From Agarophyton chilense (taxonomy: Eukaryota > Rhodophyta > Florideophyceae > Gracilariales > Gracilariaceae): 64,000 nucleotides of DNA. The stretch covers positions 1,488,001 to 1,552,000 of the forward strand of contig JARGXX010000088.1 of the NCBI GenBank assembly GCA_030374765.1, read 5' to 3'. Numbering within the stretch: position 1 is the stretch's first letter; each line of letters starts with the position of its first letter. A program made the position numbers and the translations under genes. The notes under the pieces are model-generated. The model was not told the origin of the DNA. It saw only the letters and a program-made list of their open reading frames with translations, and did not search any database. This document shows positions 40,784-51,153 of the stretch, one piece after another.

Positions 40784-42685
40784 CTACGGAAAGCCCGAGG
40801 AGGGACCCGCCCCACCGTTGGGATTCTGGCCCTGACGGTACGCCGAGGCGAAAGCCAACATCTGGCTCACATCCGTCATACCCGGGGGAATCGGAATGCC
40901 TGCGTTCACGAGGCCTTGTCGCACTCTATCCGCTTGCGGAGTGGCAACCGGCGCCTGCGCAAGGGTGTTCACACCCCACCCGGGGGGAGCAGATGGACCG
41001 CCACCGGATGCATTCGTCGCCGCAGCTGAGGTCGTTCCCACTGGTTGGAAGGGTGCAGATGGCTCCACAGGGAGTACTCCACTAGGAGCTGGCATATCGT
41101 TATCCAACGCTGGATCGTCCAGGTCTACTGGAGGCTCGTACTCGTAATCGTCGGTATAAATGAACCCCGTCGGGTGTCCCACCGGCATCGGTCGAGGCGA
41201 GTCAATCAGCGCCCGTGCTTGCGCCGCTCTGATGCGAACCCCTTCGAAGGGATTGTAATACACCCAGTTACCGGAGCCCGGATCGTACCGGCCAGGAGAC
41301 TTGTCTCGCACGGATCCTTCCCCTGCGGGCTGATTTTCCACTGGAACTCGATCCCATTGGGTGTTGTCGATCACGTCCAAGATTGGATACAGGTCCTGCA
41401 CGCTGCTGGCCGAACCCAACGCTGGGACAAGGTCGATCTGACGCATGATGGTCCGTAGCATCGGAGGAATATACCAGATACGGAAATGGTCATGAGCATC
41501 CCAGAGGAGGTGCGCCGCTACGCGGGCTGCCCACTCGGCTGCAACGAGGGCCCAGTATCCCGAGTTCGGGTCGTGCATCAAACGAGACCCGATATAGTAG
41601 ATGCATGGGGGCAGTTCAGCAAAGCACCCTCGGGGGACCTCGACCTTACTCCACCAAGCTGGAAGTGGCACGAATCGCCCAACCTTCGCCGTGTTACGGA
41701 TACGCTCCAGTTCCACGTGAGGAGACGGGACAAGGAACCCGAAACGGGAGCGCGAGCGGAGCTCGAAGCGCACGCGTTGATCGAACCCATACTGGGTAAA
41801 CAGCCGTTGAAGGTACCTGAATTCAGCCCGAAGGATGGGACGACTCCATTGGAGCATATCTGCTCGGAGAGGAAAACCTGGTCCGCGGAACTCGGCTTCG
41901 GGAAAGGCTGCCACGTTATCCCCGTAGGAGACCTCACCGAACGTGCGGTAATAGGCGACATCGAACCCGTACTCCGGGGGAACCAGATGGTCAAAAAGTG
42001 ACCTCTCCAATCGCTGGTAGGCCAGAGCCTCCATCTCTGCGCCCGCCTTGTCCAGGGACTCCCCGCAACCGCGGTATAGATACTGAGGCTCTATGGCTAC
42101 CCGCGCCCTCCAATCGGGAGAACGTACAACCTCGACAGGTAGGCCACCCGGCAATAAGCCGTCCTCCACGTAGGAGTCGATGAGCTCATCGTCGCGAACC
42201 GCTGTCGGATGGAACCACGGAGCGCGGGAATATATCACCGGATCGGTAAGGGGACTCCACCTTCGAAAGGATTCGTTTGAGATCCAACCTCTGGAGTTTG
42301 CTACCAAGAGCATCGCATGAGCGGAGTTCAACGTCACCGCGTTAATGTCCAAATCCTCCTGAGGATGTCGGTTGCTCGCCGAGGCGGAAGGTTCGGTACC
42401 TGACCGAGCCGCATCCAAACCGGAGAAATATCTACCCTGCTGGGGAGCTTCGTTCTCCGCCGGCGCGGAGGCCGATGGCCCCGAGAGTGGGTTGAGGATG
42501 TATGGGTTCATTCCCTTAAGAGGACTGGTTGAGACTGCTGTTGCGAGAAGTTGCTTATCGCCGAAAGTCGGAGGAGTAGAAGAAAGTTGTACCGATGTAC
42601 CGGTTTTGTGGCGATCCTCAGAAGTGGTGAAGGACCCCATTGGGAGAGAAGTATATATAGTGATCGGAAAGTTAGACACCCGCAA
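40784..42685 (-). CDS. 633-residue antisense ORF of gypsy element 2, function unknown
   Basis: An uninterrupted frame on the strand opposite gag-pol, starting 37 bp inside the 3' LTR and running toward the chromodomain. I recognise no family. The N-terminal 110 residues are Ser/Thr/Pro-rich and probably disordered. Residues 110-430 look folded, with many aromatic and charged residues (AVTLNSAHAMLLVANSRGW, DELIDSYVEDGLLPGGLP, ALAYQRLERSLFDHLVPPEY, GFDVAYYRTFGEVSYGDNVA, RFVPLPAWWSKVEVPRGCF, WALVAAEWAARVAAHLLWDA, RIWYIPPMLRTIMRQIDLVP). The tail is Pro/Gly/Ala-rich with an acidic patch. No signal peptide, membrane span, zinc motif or nuclease motif is seen. TATATATA at about 42652-42659 lies inside the first codons; if it is a TATA box, translation may start later (for example MNPYILNPLSG near 42511). 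Elements 1 and 3 have coding remnants in the same place and direction. Confidence 0.7.
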   Translation of the reverse strand: MRVSNFPITIYTSLPMGSFTTSEDRHKTGTSVQLSSTPPTFGDKQLLATAVSTSPLKGMNPYILNPLSGPSASAPAENEAPQQGRYFSGLDAARSGTEPSASASNRHPQEDLDINAVTLNSAHAMLLVANSRGWISNESFRRWSPLTDPVIYSRAPWFHPTAVRDDELIDSYVEDGLLPGGLPVEVVRSPDWRARVAIEPQYLYRGCGESLDKAGAEMEALAYQRLERSLFDHLVPPEYGFDVAYYRTFGEVSYGDNVAAFPEAEFRGPGFPLRADMLQWSRPILRAEFRYLQRLFTQYGFDQRVRFELRSRSRFGFLVPSPHVELERIRNTAKVGRFVPLPAWWSKVEVPRGCFAELPPCIYYIGSRLMHDPNSGYWALVAAEWAARVAAHLLWDAHDHFRIWYIPPMLRTIMRQIDLVPALGSASSVQDLYPILDVIDNTQWDRVPVENQPAGEGSVRDKSPGRYDPGSGNWVYYNPFEGVRIRAAQARALIDSPRPMPVGHPTGFIYTDDYEYEPPVDLDDPALDNDMPAPSGVLPVEPSAPFQPVGTTSAAATNASGGGPSAPPGWGVNTLAQAPVATPQADRVRQGLVNAGIPIPPGMTDVSQMLAFASAYRQGQNPNGGAGPSSGFP

Positions 42686-42710
42686 CTCGGAATGTTCTTC
42701 CTCGTCTTAT

Positions 42711-42721
42711 GGAGGGGGAGA
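42711..42721 (+). other. Polypurine tract of gypsy element 2
   Basis: GGAGGGGGAGA sits directly before the TGTAGAG start of the 3' LTR, where plus-strand synthesis is primed. Confidence 0.75.
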
Positions 42722-43637
42722 TGTAGAGCAACGCCCAGTTAGGGGATACTTGAAGATGCAACTCATAGAATGAGGATTGAACCCTCCGAGAGTTATGACT
42801 ATGATCCCCTCTAAGGTGTGCTGAGGTGGCACTGTTTTCTGGTTAGAGTTCGCCTATGAAGTGAATACTCGGATGGCCCATGGTTGGATTGGCCCCGTGA
42901 TACACGTGGCTTAATTCTGGCACCGATTTTCGGATATTTGTTAGAACGTTGGACTTTTGGGCCCTGATAGTGGGATCTCCACGTGTATGGCCCTGAGCAG
43001 GTGTGCACAACTGTAGAGTTTAGTTAGTGGGCTCTACTTAGGGAGCTGAGATCTGACAGTCCGAAGCGCAGAGTAATTGGAAACCAAGGTTGGTCTTCGA
43101 TACCTTTAGAGGTTCTTCATTGCCATCGTTTCGGCCTTACAACCCGGAACGGGCTCTGATTAGCAACGCCTGCGTAGGGACACGACTCCACTTGGAGAGT
43201 GCCCACGTTTGGGTTCCGTGCAACCACCCCCTTGGGACCGCTCAGACGACCTGCGTGCACGATACCCCGTGGGGGTTCTGCTTACTTGTTGCATGCTTTT
43301 TGTGTTTCCTTTCGAGGACAGGTTTTCGCCCCTGTATTGGGTTTCTTTTGTTGTTTTGCCCCTTTTCTGGTTCTCGGGTCCGGTGCCTGTTAGTGCCCGA
43401 CCCTCGCCCCGTTTTTCCTCTTCGCCGGATTTTCCCCCATTCTTTGGGATACTCATACCCATTCCCGATCCAACGGTTTCTACCCCTCACCTCCGTCGGT
43501 ACTGCCGGAATCCCCCGTGGGAGTTACACCCCACAATACGGGTGGAACGGAGGGCTCTGTCTCTGAGTCTGCCTACCCCAAGGAGCAAGGCTTCGAACAC
43601 CTTGAGAGCACTTCCCGTCGCCGGGTTTTGCTCCATA
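42722..43637 (+). repeat. 3' LTR of gypsy element 2
   Basis: 916 bp, same length as the 5' copy, with a few percent substitutions by eye. The terminal CA is TA here. Confidence 0.93.
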
Positions 43638-43642
43638 CTTAT
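43638..43642. repeat. TSD of gypsy element 2, right copy
   Basis: CTTAT, identical to 31880-31884. Confidence 0.88.
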
Positions 43643-44196
43643 AACAGGATAATGCCCAGTGCTCGTTGGAATGCTGTTGGGGCATCGTTGAACCCGAAAG
43701 GCATTTTAGTGTACCGGAACAGGACCATGTACGGCGTAAAAGTCGGTTTATATCGGTTGGCTTTGTCAATATCGACTTGCCAATGGCTGCTATCGGCATC
43801 CAGTGTAGCAAAAGTCTGTGCATCCCCGAGTGAGTCGATGCCCTCATTAAGGTGCGGCTGTGGGTAGATAACTCGAATGCTACAGACGGTTTTATGGCAC
43901 CTACTCTGTAATACTTCTCAACTTCGGTTTGTTTCTTCTCGCAACGCGAGTGCCCCGCCCGGAATGGAATATTTTAAATGGTATAAGTGCCTGAAGTGAC
44001 CTCGATGCAATTTTTAGGCGAGGTCACTCGGCCTAGGTGTCCACTTCGCATGCCCTAAAACGGCCGAAGCAGCTCCATGACATTATCATGGTGAGATCTA
44101 TATTATGGAGATACCTGGACTTTACTGCTTCTGTCTTCCGTGTCGACTTTTCCTTCATTTGTTGTCTAGGCAGTGTTCTCCGATTGAGAATTCGAA
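43643..44196 (-). pseudogene. Old gypsy element 4: N-terminal half of RT
   Basis: Minus strand from about 43960 downward reads a degraded YRAG-like start (HSGRGTRVARRN), then IRVIYPQPHLNEGIDSLGDA, TFATLDADSSHWQVDIDKAN, LFRYTKMPFGFNDAPTAFQR and GIILL, ending at the element 2 TSD. It continues in frame into the fragment starting at 31879. The segment 43960-44196 probably holds the stretch upstream of RT but is too eroded for certainty. Confidence 0.85.
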
Positions 44197-44201
44197 AGAT
44201 T
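44197..44201. repeat. TSD of gypsy element 3, left copy
   Basis: AGATT, repeated at 54828-54832. Confidence 0.85.
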
Positions 44202-44653
44202 TGTAACGCAATGACTGGTGAGTCAGCGTATTGGTCCCAACCTGAGGTAGCGTGGTAGAGCGGCTCGTAAGGTCCGCACCCTTGACGGTGGGACTTCCAT
44301 AGTACTTTTTGCAATGGGCGGGCGTTTACTGCGTAGTCCTAGAGGTCGGAGATACGGAAACCATGGCATGAAGACCAAATGGTGGAAGTAATATACCAAA
44401 GGGGGTAATTTAAATTTAGTATCTCAACTGTTCCTACACGATTCTAAGGGAAAGGCGTCGCTCGAGCCAAGTAAATATCAACGGCGAGGCGCTGAGATCT
44501 CCCTTGCACTATAAGGCTATTATATCACATTAAAGAAAACATGATAATTCTCTAAATATGTCCAGCTGAAGTCGGACAGTCCACGTGGCCTCTGTAGGAT
44601 ACCTCAGGCTCTAGCGAATTACAGGACTCAACCGTAATAATTTCTCCTTCACA
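44202..44653 (-). repeat. 3' LTR of gypsy element 3
   Basis: Homologous to 54382-54827 over its length. CATCTCCCGCCT at 44654-44665 (AGGCGGGAGATG on the minus strand) is the likely polypurine tract next to it. Confidence 0.9.
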
Positions 44654-45145
44654 CATCTCCCGCCTTAAGATTCGACCGTCGCGACGAAGTCCAAATTGCC
44701 TCACACCTCACTGAATGTCTGGCCGTTATTGAACCTATAGGCGAAGCCCAATCATGCCTTCAGGATCAGAACCTCGTGATCATCGGCACCCTAATGGCAT
44801 GGACACAAGCAGTGCCGTTTCCGACATGTCGACTTCCCATGACCAATCCAGGGGACGTGAGTGGTTAGTTGCTCTTTGTTGCCATTGGGCGCGAAGGGGC
44901 GTCGCATCGCCACCATCTTCGGGGTTATGAGTGCGTATGAGCTGACTCATGGCGCGAGGTTGGCAATTAATTCGCCTAAGGTACTGTACGCGCACCGAGA
45001 GGGTCATCCCCTCTTTCCCTATTCTCCGCTTTTCTTTTGGTGACTCTACGCGCTTCTTCCATCGGTTTTCACGTAGGTCAGCTCGCCGGATTCACTTCCA
45101 TCTTCCCTTCTTCCCGTCGTGGTATTTCTCCATTGGTCGTGCGCA

Positions 45146-45490
45146 ATGCCGAACTCGCCTTATAAGCCCGTCGGATACGCCACTCTCCCTGCGAACTTTG
45201 TCGCTTCCATCGGTTCTCCTATTCATTTACAGACGGATCAACCTGTAGGCATCGAAGCCATATTTTCAAAGAGCCAAACAAGCAGCTCTTCAGGGTACCA
45301 AGTGGCGTATGAGTGTCCCGGAGACCATTACGACCCTACCATCGGACGAAATACGCGTTCACTGCGTCGTGCTATTTTGCCGCCCTCTGTTGAAGAATAC
45401 CAAAGGTTCTGTCACCTGTATCTAGATGCCCGGAGGTTCGCTAAGATCCACGATTTCTGGAAGGGCACAAAGAAAGCTCGCAAAGTCTAA
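45146..45490 (+). pseudogene. Opposite-strand ORF remnant in element 3, 5' part
   Basis: A 114-codon frame from ATG 45146 on the strand opposite to this element's pol, about 490 bp inside its 3' LTR. It reads as a folded protein (YATLPANFVASIGSPIHLQT, SVEEYQRFCHLYLDARRFAK, IHDFWKGTKKARKV). No family is recognised. Its place and direction match the antisense ORF of element 2. The region to 46815 contains further open stretches in shifting frames (for example RVWHDEDIPRPGG...DIMIRILRNLGIQN near 46497-46610), as expected of a decayed long gene. Confidence 0.5.
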
Positions 45491-46815
45491 TGGTATAACT
45501 GTTGGTGGCATTGTCCTGTGGATCCCTGTTCGGCGACGCGCTGTCGTACCCTCATCCAGACGGACATGCCGCATGTCTATTGTGAGGAGGAAGCCGTGTA
45601 TCAGTTTAGAATGAATAAACTTCTTTTGGACCTATACGAGGACTGAATTTTGACTCACGTGAGCTTTCCTCCGGTGGGTCGAAATCTCTTGGCGCTCATG
45701 TGCTTCAGACCGCCGTTTGCCAGCCTGTTTCGGATTTATAATAGGATTTATTGAACGGGGTGCAAGAGCTCGATGGTCTTTTGCATCAATCCCTTGAGAT
45801 GTTCTTCTGTTGGCACCAAGTGAAGTTTCACGACATGAGCGCAGACATACGTCTTCCGCTATACTCTCACTTTCACGCGTGGATGAGAACCAATGGGCTG
45901 TGTACTGCCTTATCTCGCCTCTCCTCTTGGTTTCAATGCCGTCACTAGTGGTGTATCATTCGTCCCAACTGTTGCTCGCGAACACTACGGAGGACGAGAT
46001 CCTACGCGCGCAGTGGGGTCAGGCAAAAGAGAAGGCACAAAGCCCTTGGAAGACTACTCCCAGAGCTGCCTCCCGCTCTCAAAGGTCTGCCAAGGAGAGC
46101 GGGCTTTCATCTTGTAGTTTCCCGCAGCGCGGGAACCGTCGACTGCAACGCTGTGGGTTGCGTTCCAGACGACGGGTCCTTGTTCGCTCTCGTTTGGTCT
46201 GATCTAACAGCCATGATTGTGGTTTTCTTGCCAGGCCAGAGAAAGCTATCAATCTACTAGTTCAAACTACTGAATTTGCTACCTACGGCTTCGTGGGTGG
46301 CCCGCAAAGATAGATATGATACTGTAACAGATAGGATTGCTCGCATAATTAACACCAACTCATGGGCGATGGCAATGACCGAAGCTCTTAGTTGTCCAGC
46401 CAGGTACTCTTCACTGAGGTCGGCGTTATATCCCTTATGGCCTTCCTGGATATCGCGAAGTACGGAGTCCGTGGTAATGTCCGTTTAGATGATTAGAGGG
46501 TATGGCACGACGAGGACATACCCCGTCCTGGAGGCCGTCTAATACCACTTCCAGACATCATGATCCGTATTCTAAGGAATCTGGGAATCCAGAATATTGT
46601 CTGTAGGACCCAGTTCGCCGTCGAGGAGACAGAGACCCTTTTTAATTATGTCCTACAAGTGAAGTGAAACAGGACTCCCGTGTTTTTTTGATGTGACCAC
46701 AATACCCACTCGTTCGCCCCGATACCGCTACATCCTCAGGGTCGGGATGACACTCTTTCTTATCCTGCCAAACCCTTGAGTAGTCAAGTATCAGACATTC
46801 CGAGGCCTCATGTGA

Positions 46816-47616
46816 CTGACTATTACCTGAAAGCCATTGGCTTTTAGCCCCCGTTGCTCGGAGCCTGACTTGGAGGCCACGCCGTTGGCTCCTGATGTTA
46901 TGTCAGATGGAGAATCCTTCGGTGAGAATCCCTTCGTCATACCCGTGGAGGGCGTCAATCCTCCGGTCGAGTCCAATGTTGTGTTGCCGACCGCCTCCCC
47001 ACCTTCAGCTCCTCCAGGCGCTGCTCCTCAGGATGAAATCTCATATGAGCCGCCCGTCGCCCAAGTAGACATCTCTCCTGGAGTTGTTACTATCGAAGCC
47101 GCTAGTCCTGTAGGTGATACGACGGCTCAGACATTCACCGTGGGCGCAAATATCGCTCTGTTCTCTCCATTGCCGCATTTTCCCGCTTCACTCACGACTG
47201 CAGCCACAAATCTCCGTCATGTCTGCCGTACCATTCTTATTACTGCCTAGATGGACATTGCGACAGTCCTAAGGGATGCTTGCCTTTGGGGGCGTCGCTA
47301 GGCGCGCTACGCCGCGGTTCTCCAACAGGGTGAAAATCTAAAGACCGCTATGGTAAATCTCCTGCAGCAGAATGCAAGAATGATGTCCCAGATGATTACT
47401 GCCGACTTGGATGCCCCGTATGGTCTAAACTTGAGCGATCGGGAGGCTTCCGAGGGTGACAATAGTTTTTCAGGGGAATCTACGTCGAAGAAGCGTGCTC
47501 AGCTCGCTGGTGCCGGTCCTACTTGTACAGTAGGCTCCTCGGGTGATCCTAGCCCCGGTTTCGCTTTTTCAGGTTCCAATGAGGACGACGGGGTTACTCC
47601 TGCGCCACCCCAGTGA
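46816..47616 (+). pseudogene. Opposite-strand ORF remnant in element 3, 3' part
   Basis: One plus-strand frame open for 800 bp apart from two TAG codons (47248, 47299). It is Pro/Val/Ala-rich at first (ENPFVIPVEGVNPPVESNVV), then has a Gln/Met-rich helical segment (AVLQQGENLKTAMVNLLQQN, ARMMSQMITADLDAPYG) and a Ser/Gly/Asp-rich end. It stops about 300 bp before the chromodomain of pol, which runs the other way. I take it as the C-terminal part of the element's antisense gene. Sequence similarity to the element 2 protein is not obvious by eye. Confidence 0.45.
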
Positions 47617-47944
47617 GTCCTGTTGGTGTTTGGAGCTCTTTTGCGAACATTGAGGTCGTGGTGGGGGCTGTTAGGTTTCTGCTAGTTAGTCAAATAAAGT
47701 AATGCTTGTGCTTTCCCAAAATCAATGTTGTATTTCTCAAACGTGCGTGCCTCCAGACGCCGTCCCAACTTTGAGAGCTTTCTCAGGTATTTCTTAGCTG
47801 TCGCCTGAGGACTGAAGTTGGTCCCTGAGGCAGTAGCAATGACAAACCGTCGTGTCGGGAGGCGTTTCGAAGAGCTTTTTGGTATTATTCGGGCCAATGG
47901 TTGTCCCATTCTGCAGGCTGCGCTCCTTGCTGCCGATTTCGCGC

Positions 47945-48100
47945 CAAAAGCGGGCGATAAAATTAGCCGGGATGTTTTGAGGCTTTTGACAACTGCCTTC
48001 CTTGGGAGTATACACAAACCAATGGACGCGATAGCGCATTGTTCCATCTTCTCCCCGACCGGCGGAGGTGATTCGTTTAATAACGTATTACTTTTGGTGT
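47945..48100 (-). pseudogene. Chromodomain remnant of gypsy element 3
   Basis: Minus strand reads MRYRVHWFVYTPKEGSCQKP followed by QNIPANFIARFWREIG. It aligns with the chromodomain cores of elements 1 and 2 (YxVRWYGF.P.....EP). The TWEP part is lost. Confidence 0.6.
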
Positions 48101-48207
48101 TCCTCCTCCAGAAGGAGAGTGTGGTCCAGAGAGGCTAGTCCATCGGAGTTGTTTGGGAGAGATGGGTCATCGTCGTGGGCATTGACTAATGAGTCCATGG
48201 GGACAGT

Positions 48208-49752
48208 CTAGTCCGCGTAAATTGCCTTAGGAGCTGTTGGGACCCAAGTCTCGATCTGAGGTCGTGGTGATTCTGGTTCGCCAAGGGGCGGAGACTTTTG
48301 TGGTCCGGAGGAACTGGGAGCTCGTGTCACCCGATCAATAGATACAGTATCCTGTAGGCCGGCAATTTGTATCACAATTGTGTGTTGACTGGCCTTAAGG
48401 ACTTTATATGGTCCCGTCGAGCGATGCAGGAGTTTCTGCGTAGTATCCTCGAGGTCATTACTGGCTTTCGGTGGCCGATCCAGGTAAACTAATTCTCCTT
48501 TCAAAAAGATTAATCTGTCCCAGAACGCCTTTGTCGAAATTAACCTTGTAGCGCCGTTGGGCATGGTCAGTACAACTCTAGCAGATTGGATAATGCTGTA
48601 GATGCGTCGGCGAGAGTAGCGCTTCGCCTCTGTGGGAGTCATTCCTTCGGTTTTGTCCTGGGGTCTTATGAACTCCTTAAGGGCAACAGCTATCGGCGGG
48701 GGCGATCTCGTTAGCCTTAAATTTAAAGGATTTGTCCCCGAGGAAGCGTGTACTTGCGGGTTGTAGGCATAAAACAGTGGCTCAACGTAATTGTCCCAGT
48801 CTAATTGGTGCTCCTATACATATTGTGCCAATCGATCCAGAAGGGTACAATTGAAGCGTTCGGCTTGGCCATTGGTTTGCGAGTGGTATGCCCTTGTGGT
48901 TACATGTTTGATACCTAAGGTAGCCCGAACGTGCGAAAAGAATTTGGATACAAACTTGCTGCCGTTAGCCGAAAGGGGGTAGAGTTGCATGTCATAGGCA
49001 TATACTCACAGCGACAAGAATGCCGTGGCGACATCTGTGGCTGTTGTCTTTCCTAGAGGTAGGGCTTGGGCGAGTTTTGAAAACCTATCGGTAATTACCA
49101 AGACAAATAGTTTCCCATGGGACGACTTGGGCAAAGGTCCAAGTATATCCATTGCGAAGAGTTACATCGGGCCTGCGGCGGGGAAGAGTTTCAATTTGGC
49201 CTGATGATTGGTGCGAGACCCTCGGATTTGTACTCACGAAGTGCAGTTCCGTGCGGTTTTTCATAGGTCCTGCGCCATTATTGGCCATTAGAAGAACTCC
49301 TTTAGGGTCTGGTACATTCCGCGGCCTCCAGGGTGACCAGCAAAGCGAGAGAAATGTGCGAGGTATAGGAATCGCGTCCTCATGGACCTTGGTACTATCC
49401 TTTGGTTTGCGCCATCCAGTGGTGAGCGGCGACACAGTAGTCCGAATTGGTCGTAGTCGACTAAGCGTCCAGGGGTTATTACCAGGTGGGCATTTTCCTT
49501 GCAGTGCTTTTGTTCGACCTGTGCCTGTAAAAGCTCTTCGATAGTTATAGGGAGGAGCTCTCTCTCCTCTGGGGTTATTACATTAACCTGAGGTGGTGTC
49601 GAATTGGGCGGTACTTTCTCCCAGTCCAAAAAGTAGACTTCATTCTCCTTTACCTCAGGATCATCCACTTTGACCGTACCAATAAGGAAATTCGTTTCCG
49701 TACTATCGTGAGGTCCATCATCTCTGAACGGAGTAGGAATGAAGTCGTCCAA
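48208..49752 (-). pseudogene. Integrase of gypsy element 3
   Basis: Starts at about 49752 with an acidic linker. The finger region follows (HFSRFAGHPGGRGMYQTLK near 49330), then an eroded catalytic core in several frames. The C-terminal module is 48642-48208: RLIFLKGELVYLDRPP, then LLHRSTGPYKVLKASQHTIV (GPY/F) and SIDRVTRAPSSSG. The tail is Pro/Ser-rich as in element 2. Frameshifts and stops make it non-functional. Confidence 0.8.
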
Positions 49753-49813
49753 TGGCGTGTCATCAGTCCGTCGGTAATGATTCGCAAGAGAGCATCTGGT
49801 GCCTAGTGCTTGA

Positions 49814-51060
49814 CTACTGGCCTATAGGTATGTAATACTCATACTCTGACAGCCTAAGGCGCCAACGAGCGAGGCGACTTGATGCATTGGGCATATTGAG
49901 TAACCAGCGGAGTGAATCGTGGTCTGTCCTAGTGGTGAACCTAGTTCCCTCGACGTACAGTCGGAGTGTTAATACACACCATACGATGGCGAGACATTCC
50001 TTTTCGGTACTACTGTACTTTCGCTCGGCGCTGGTGAGCGTTCTGCTCCTGTATCCAATAGGTCGATAATCTTTTCGTGAATCTTGTTCCTGTAGCAGTA
50101 CACATTCCACTTGGATATCAGAAGCGTCTGCGTCCAAGACAAATGGCCTAATGGGTTTTGGTAAAGCCAGAATGGGTGGGTTCAGCAATTTGTCCTTTAG
50201 GGTCTGAAATGCCTGGTATTGTCCTCGGTAAGTTTTTCAAACTCCGAAGGATTTTCCTTCTTAAACAATGAGTTGAGAGGGTTCGAGATTTTAGCAAATC
50301 CTTGGACGAAACGTCAGTAAACATTGCACAAGCCCAAGAAGGATCGTAGTTCCATGTGGGTTCTGGGTTTTTTAGCCTGGTGGATCGCATTTGTGGTCCG
50401 TTTGGCTACCTTGAAATTTCCTGGGAGGAAAACGTGACCGAGATAGCCCATTGAGGCCTGAAAGAAGGCCCATTTGCGGAGTTTCAGTGTCAGTCTAGCA
50501 TCTTGTAGGATTTTAGCATCGTCCTCACGAGGCGGAGGTGTTCCTTCGCGGTTCGTGAGAAGATTATTACGTCACCCAAATAGACCAGGGCGAATTTTCG
50601 TTTGACTCTGGACAGTATGATGTCCATTACCCCTTGGAAGGTCGCTGGCGCATTCCTAAAACCAAAAGGCATACGAGTAAATCCGAACAGACCCTCATGG
50701 GTGGTGAGGGTTGTCAGCGCTCTCGCATCCTCAGCCATAGGGATTTGCCAATATTCGGAATTAGCGTCCGGTGGGGTGAATATGGCTGCTTCATCCAAGG
50801 ATTCAAGACAGTCACCCATACGGGGTGTCGGGTGCGAGTCCCTCTTCGTTACGGCGTTCAGCCTCCTATAGTAGACAAAGAACCTGACGGATCCATCCTT
50901 CTTAGCCGCAAGGACAAGGGAACTTGCCCATTCGGATTGGTTAGGAAGCGCCGGCTCTATGACGTGAGCTTTGCGCCTTTTGTCCATCTGTTCGGCGACG
51001 TTTTCTTTACCCTTTAGGCCTGTACGGTATGGGTGCTGGAATTGTAGTGTAGCATTATCC
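49814..51060 (-). pseudogene. RT and RNase H of gypsy element 3
   Basis: RT (50987-50490) reads VIEPALPNQSEWASSLVLAA, FFVYYRRLNAVT, RMPFGFRNAPATFQGVMDII and ALVYLGDVIIFS. The YLDD box is YLGD, so one catalytic Asp is Gly. RNase H (50188-49814) keeps LDADASDIQ, STEKECLAIVW and RTDHDSLRWLL. The two parts are separated by frame breaks between 50490 and 50188. Confidence 0.88.
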
Positions 51061-51153
51061 TGAAGGTCAATGCGGTGTGTATTGACTCTAATTTATCCCA
51101 ATCTACCTGTCCACATGGTCTGGTATTCCCTGAGAAGATCAATTACCTGGGGC

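Larger units (their letters stand above)
31885..43637 (+). mobile_element. Ty3/gypsy chromodomain retrotransposon, element 2
   Basis: An 11.75-kb complete copy with two 916-bp LTRs (31885-32800, 42722-43637) and a perfect TSD CTTAT (31880-31884, 43638-43642). Order: PBS, gag (intact), pol with four nonsense codons, chromodomain in another frame, long purine tract, an intact 633-codon antisense ORF, PPT, 3' LTR. The LTRs differ at only a few percent of positions by eye, the least of the three gypsy copies, so this insertion is the youngest. It lies inside the RT region of old element 4. Confidence 0.93.
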
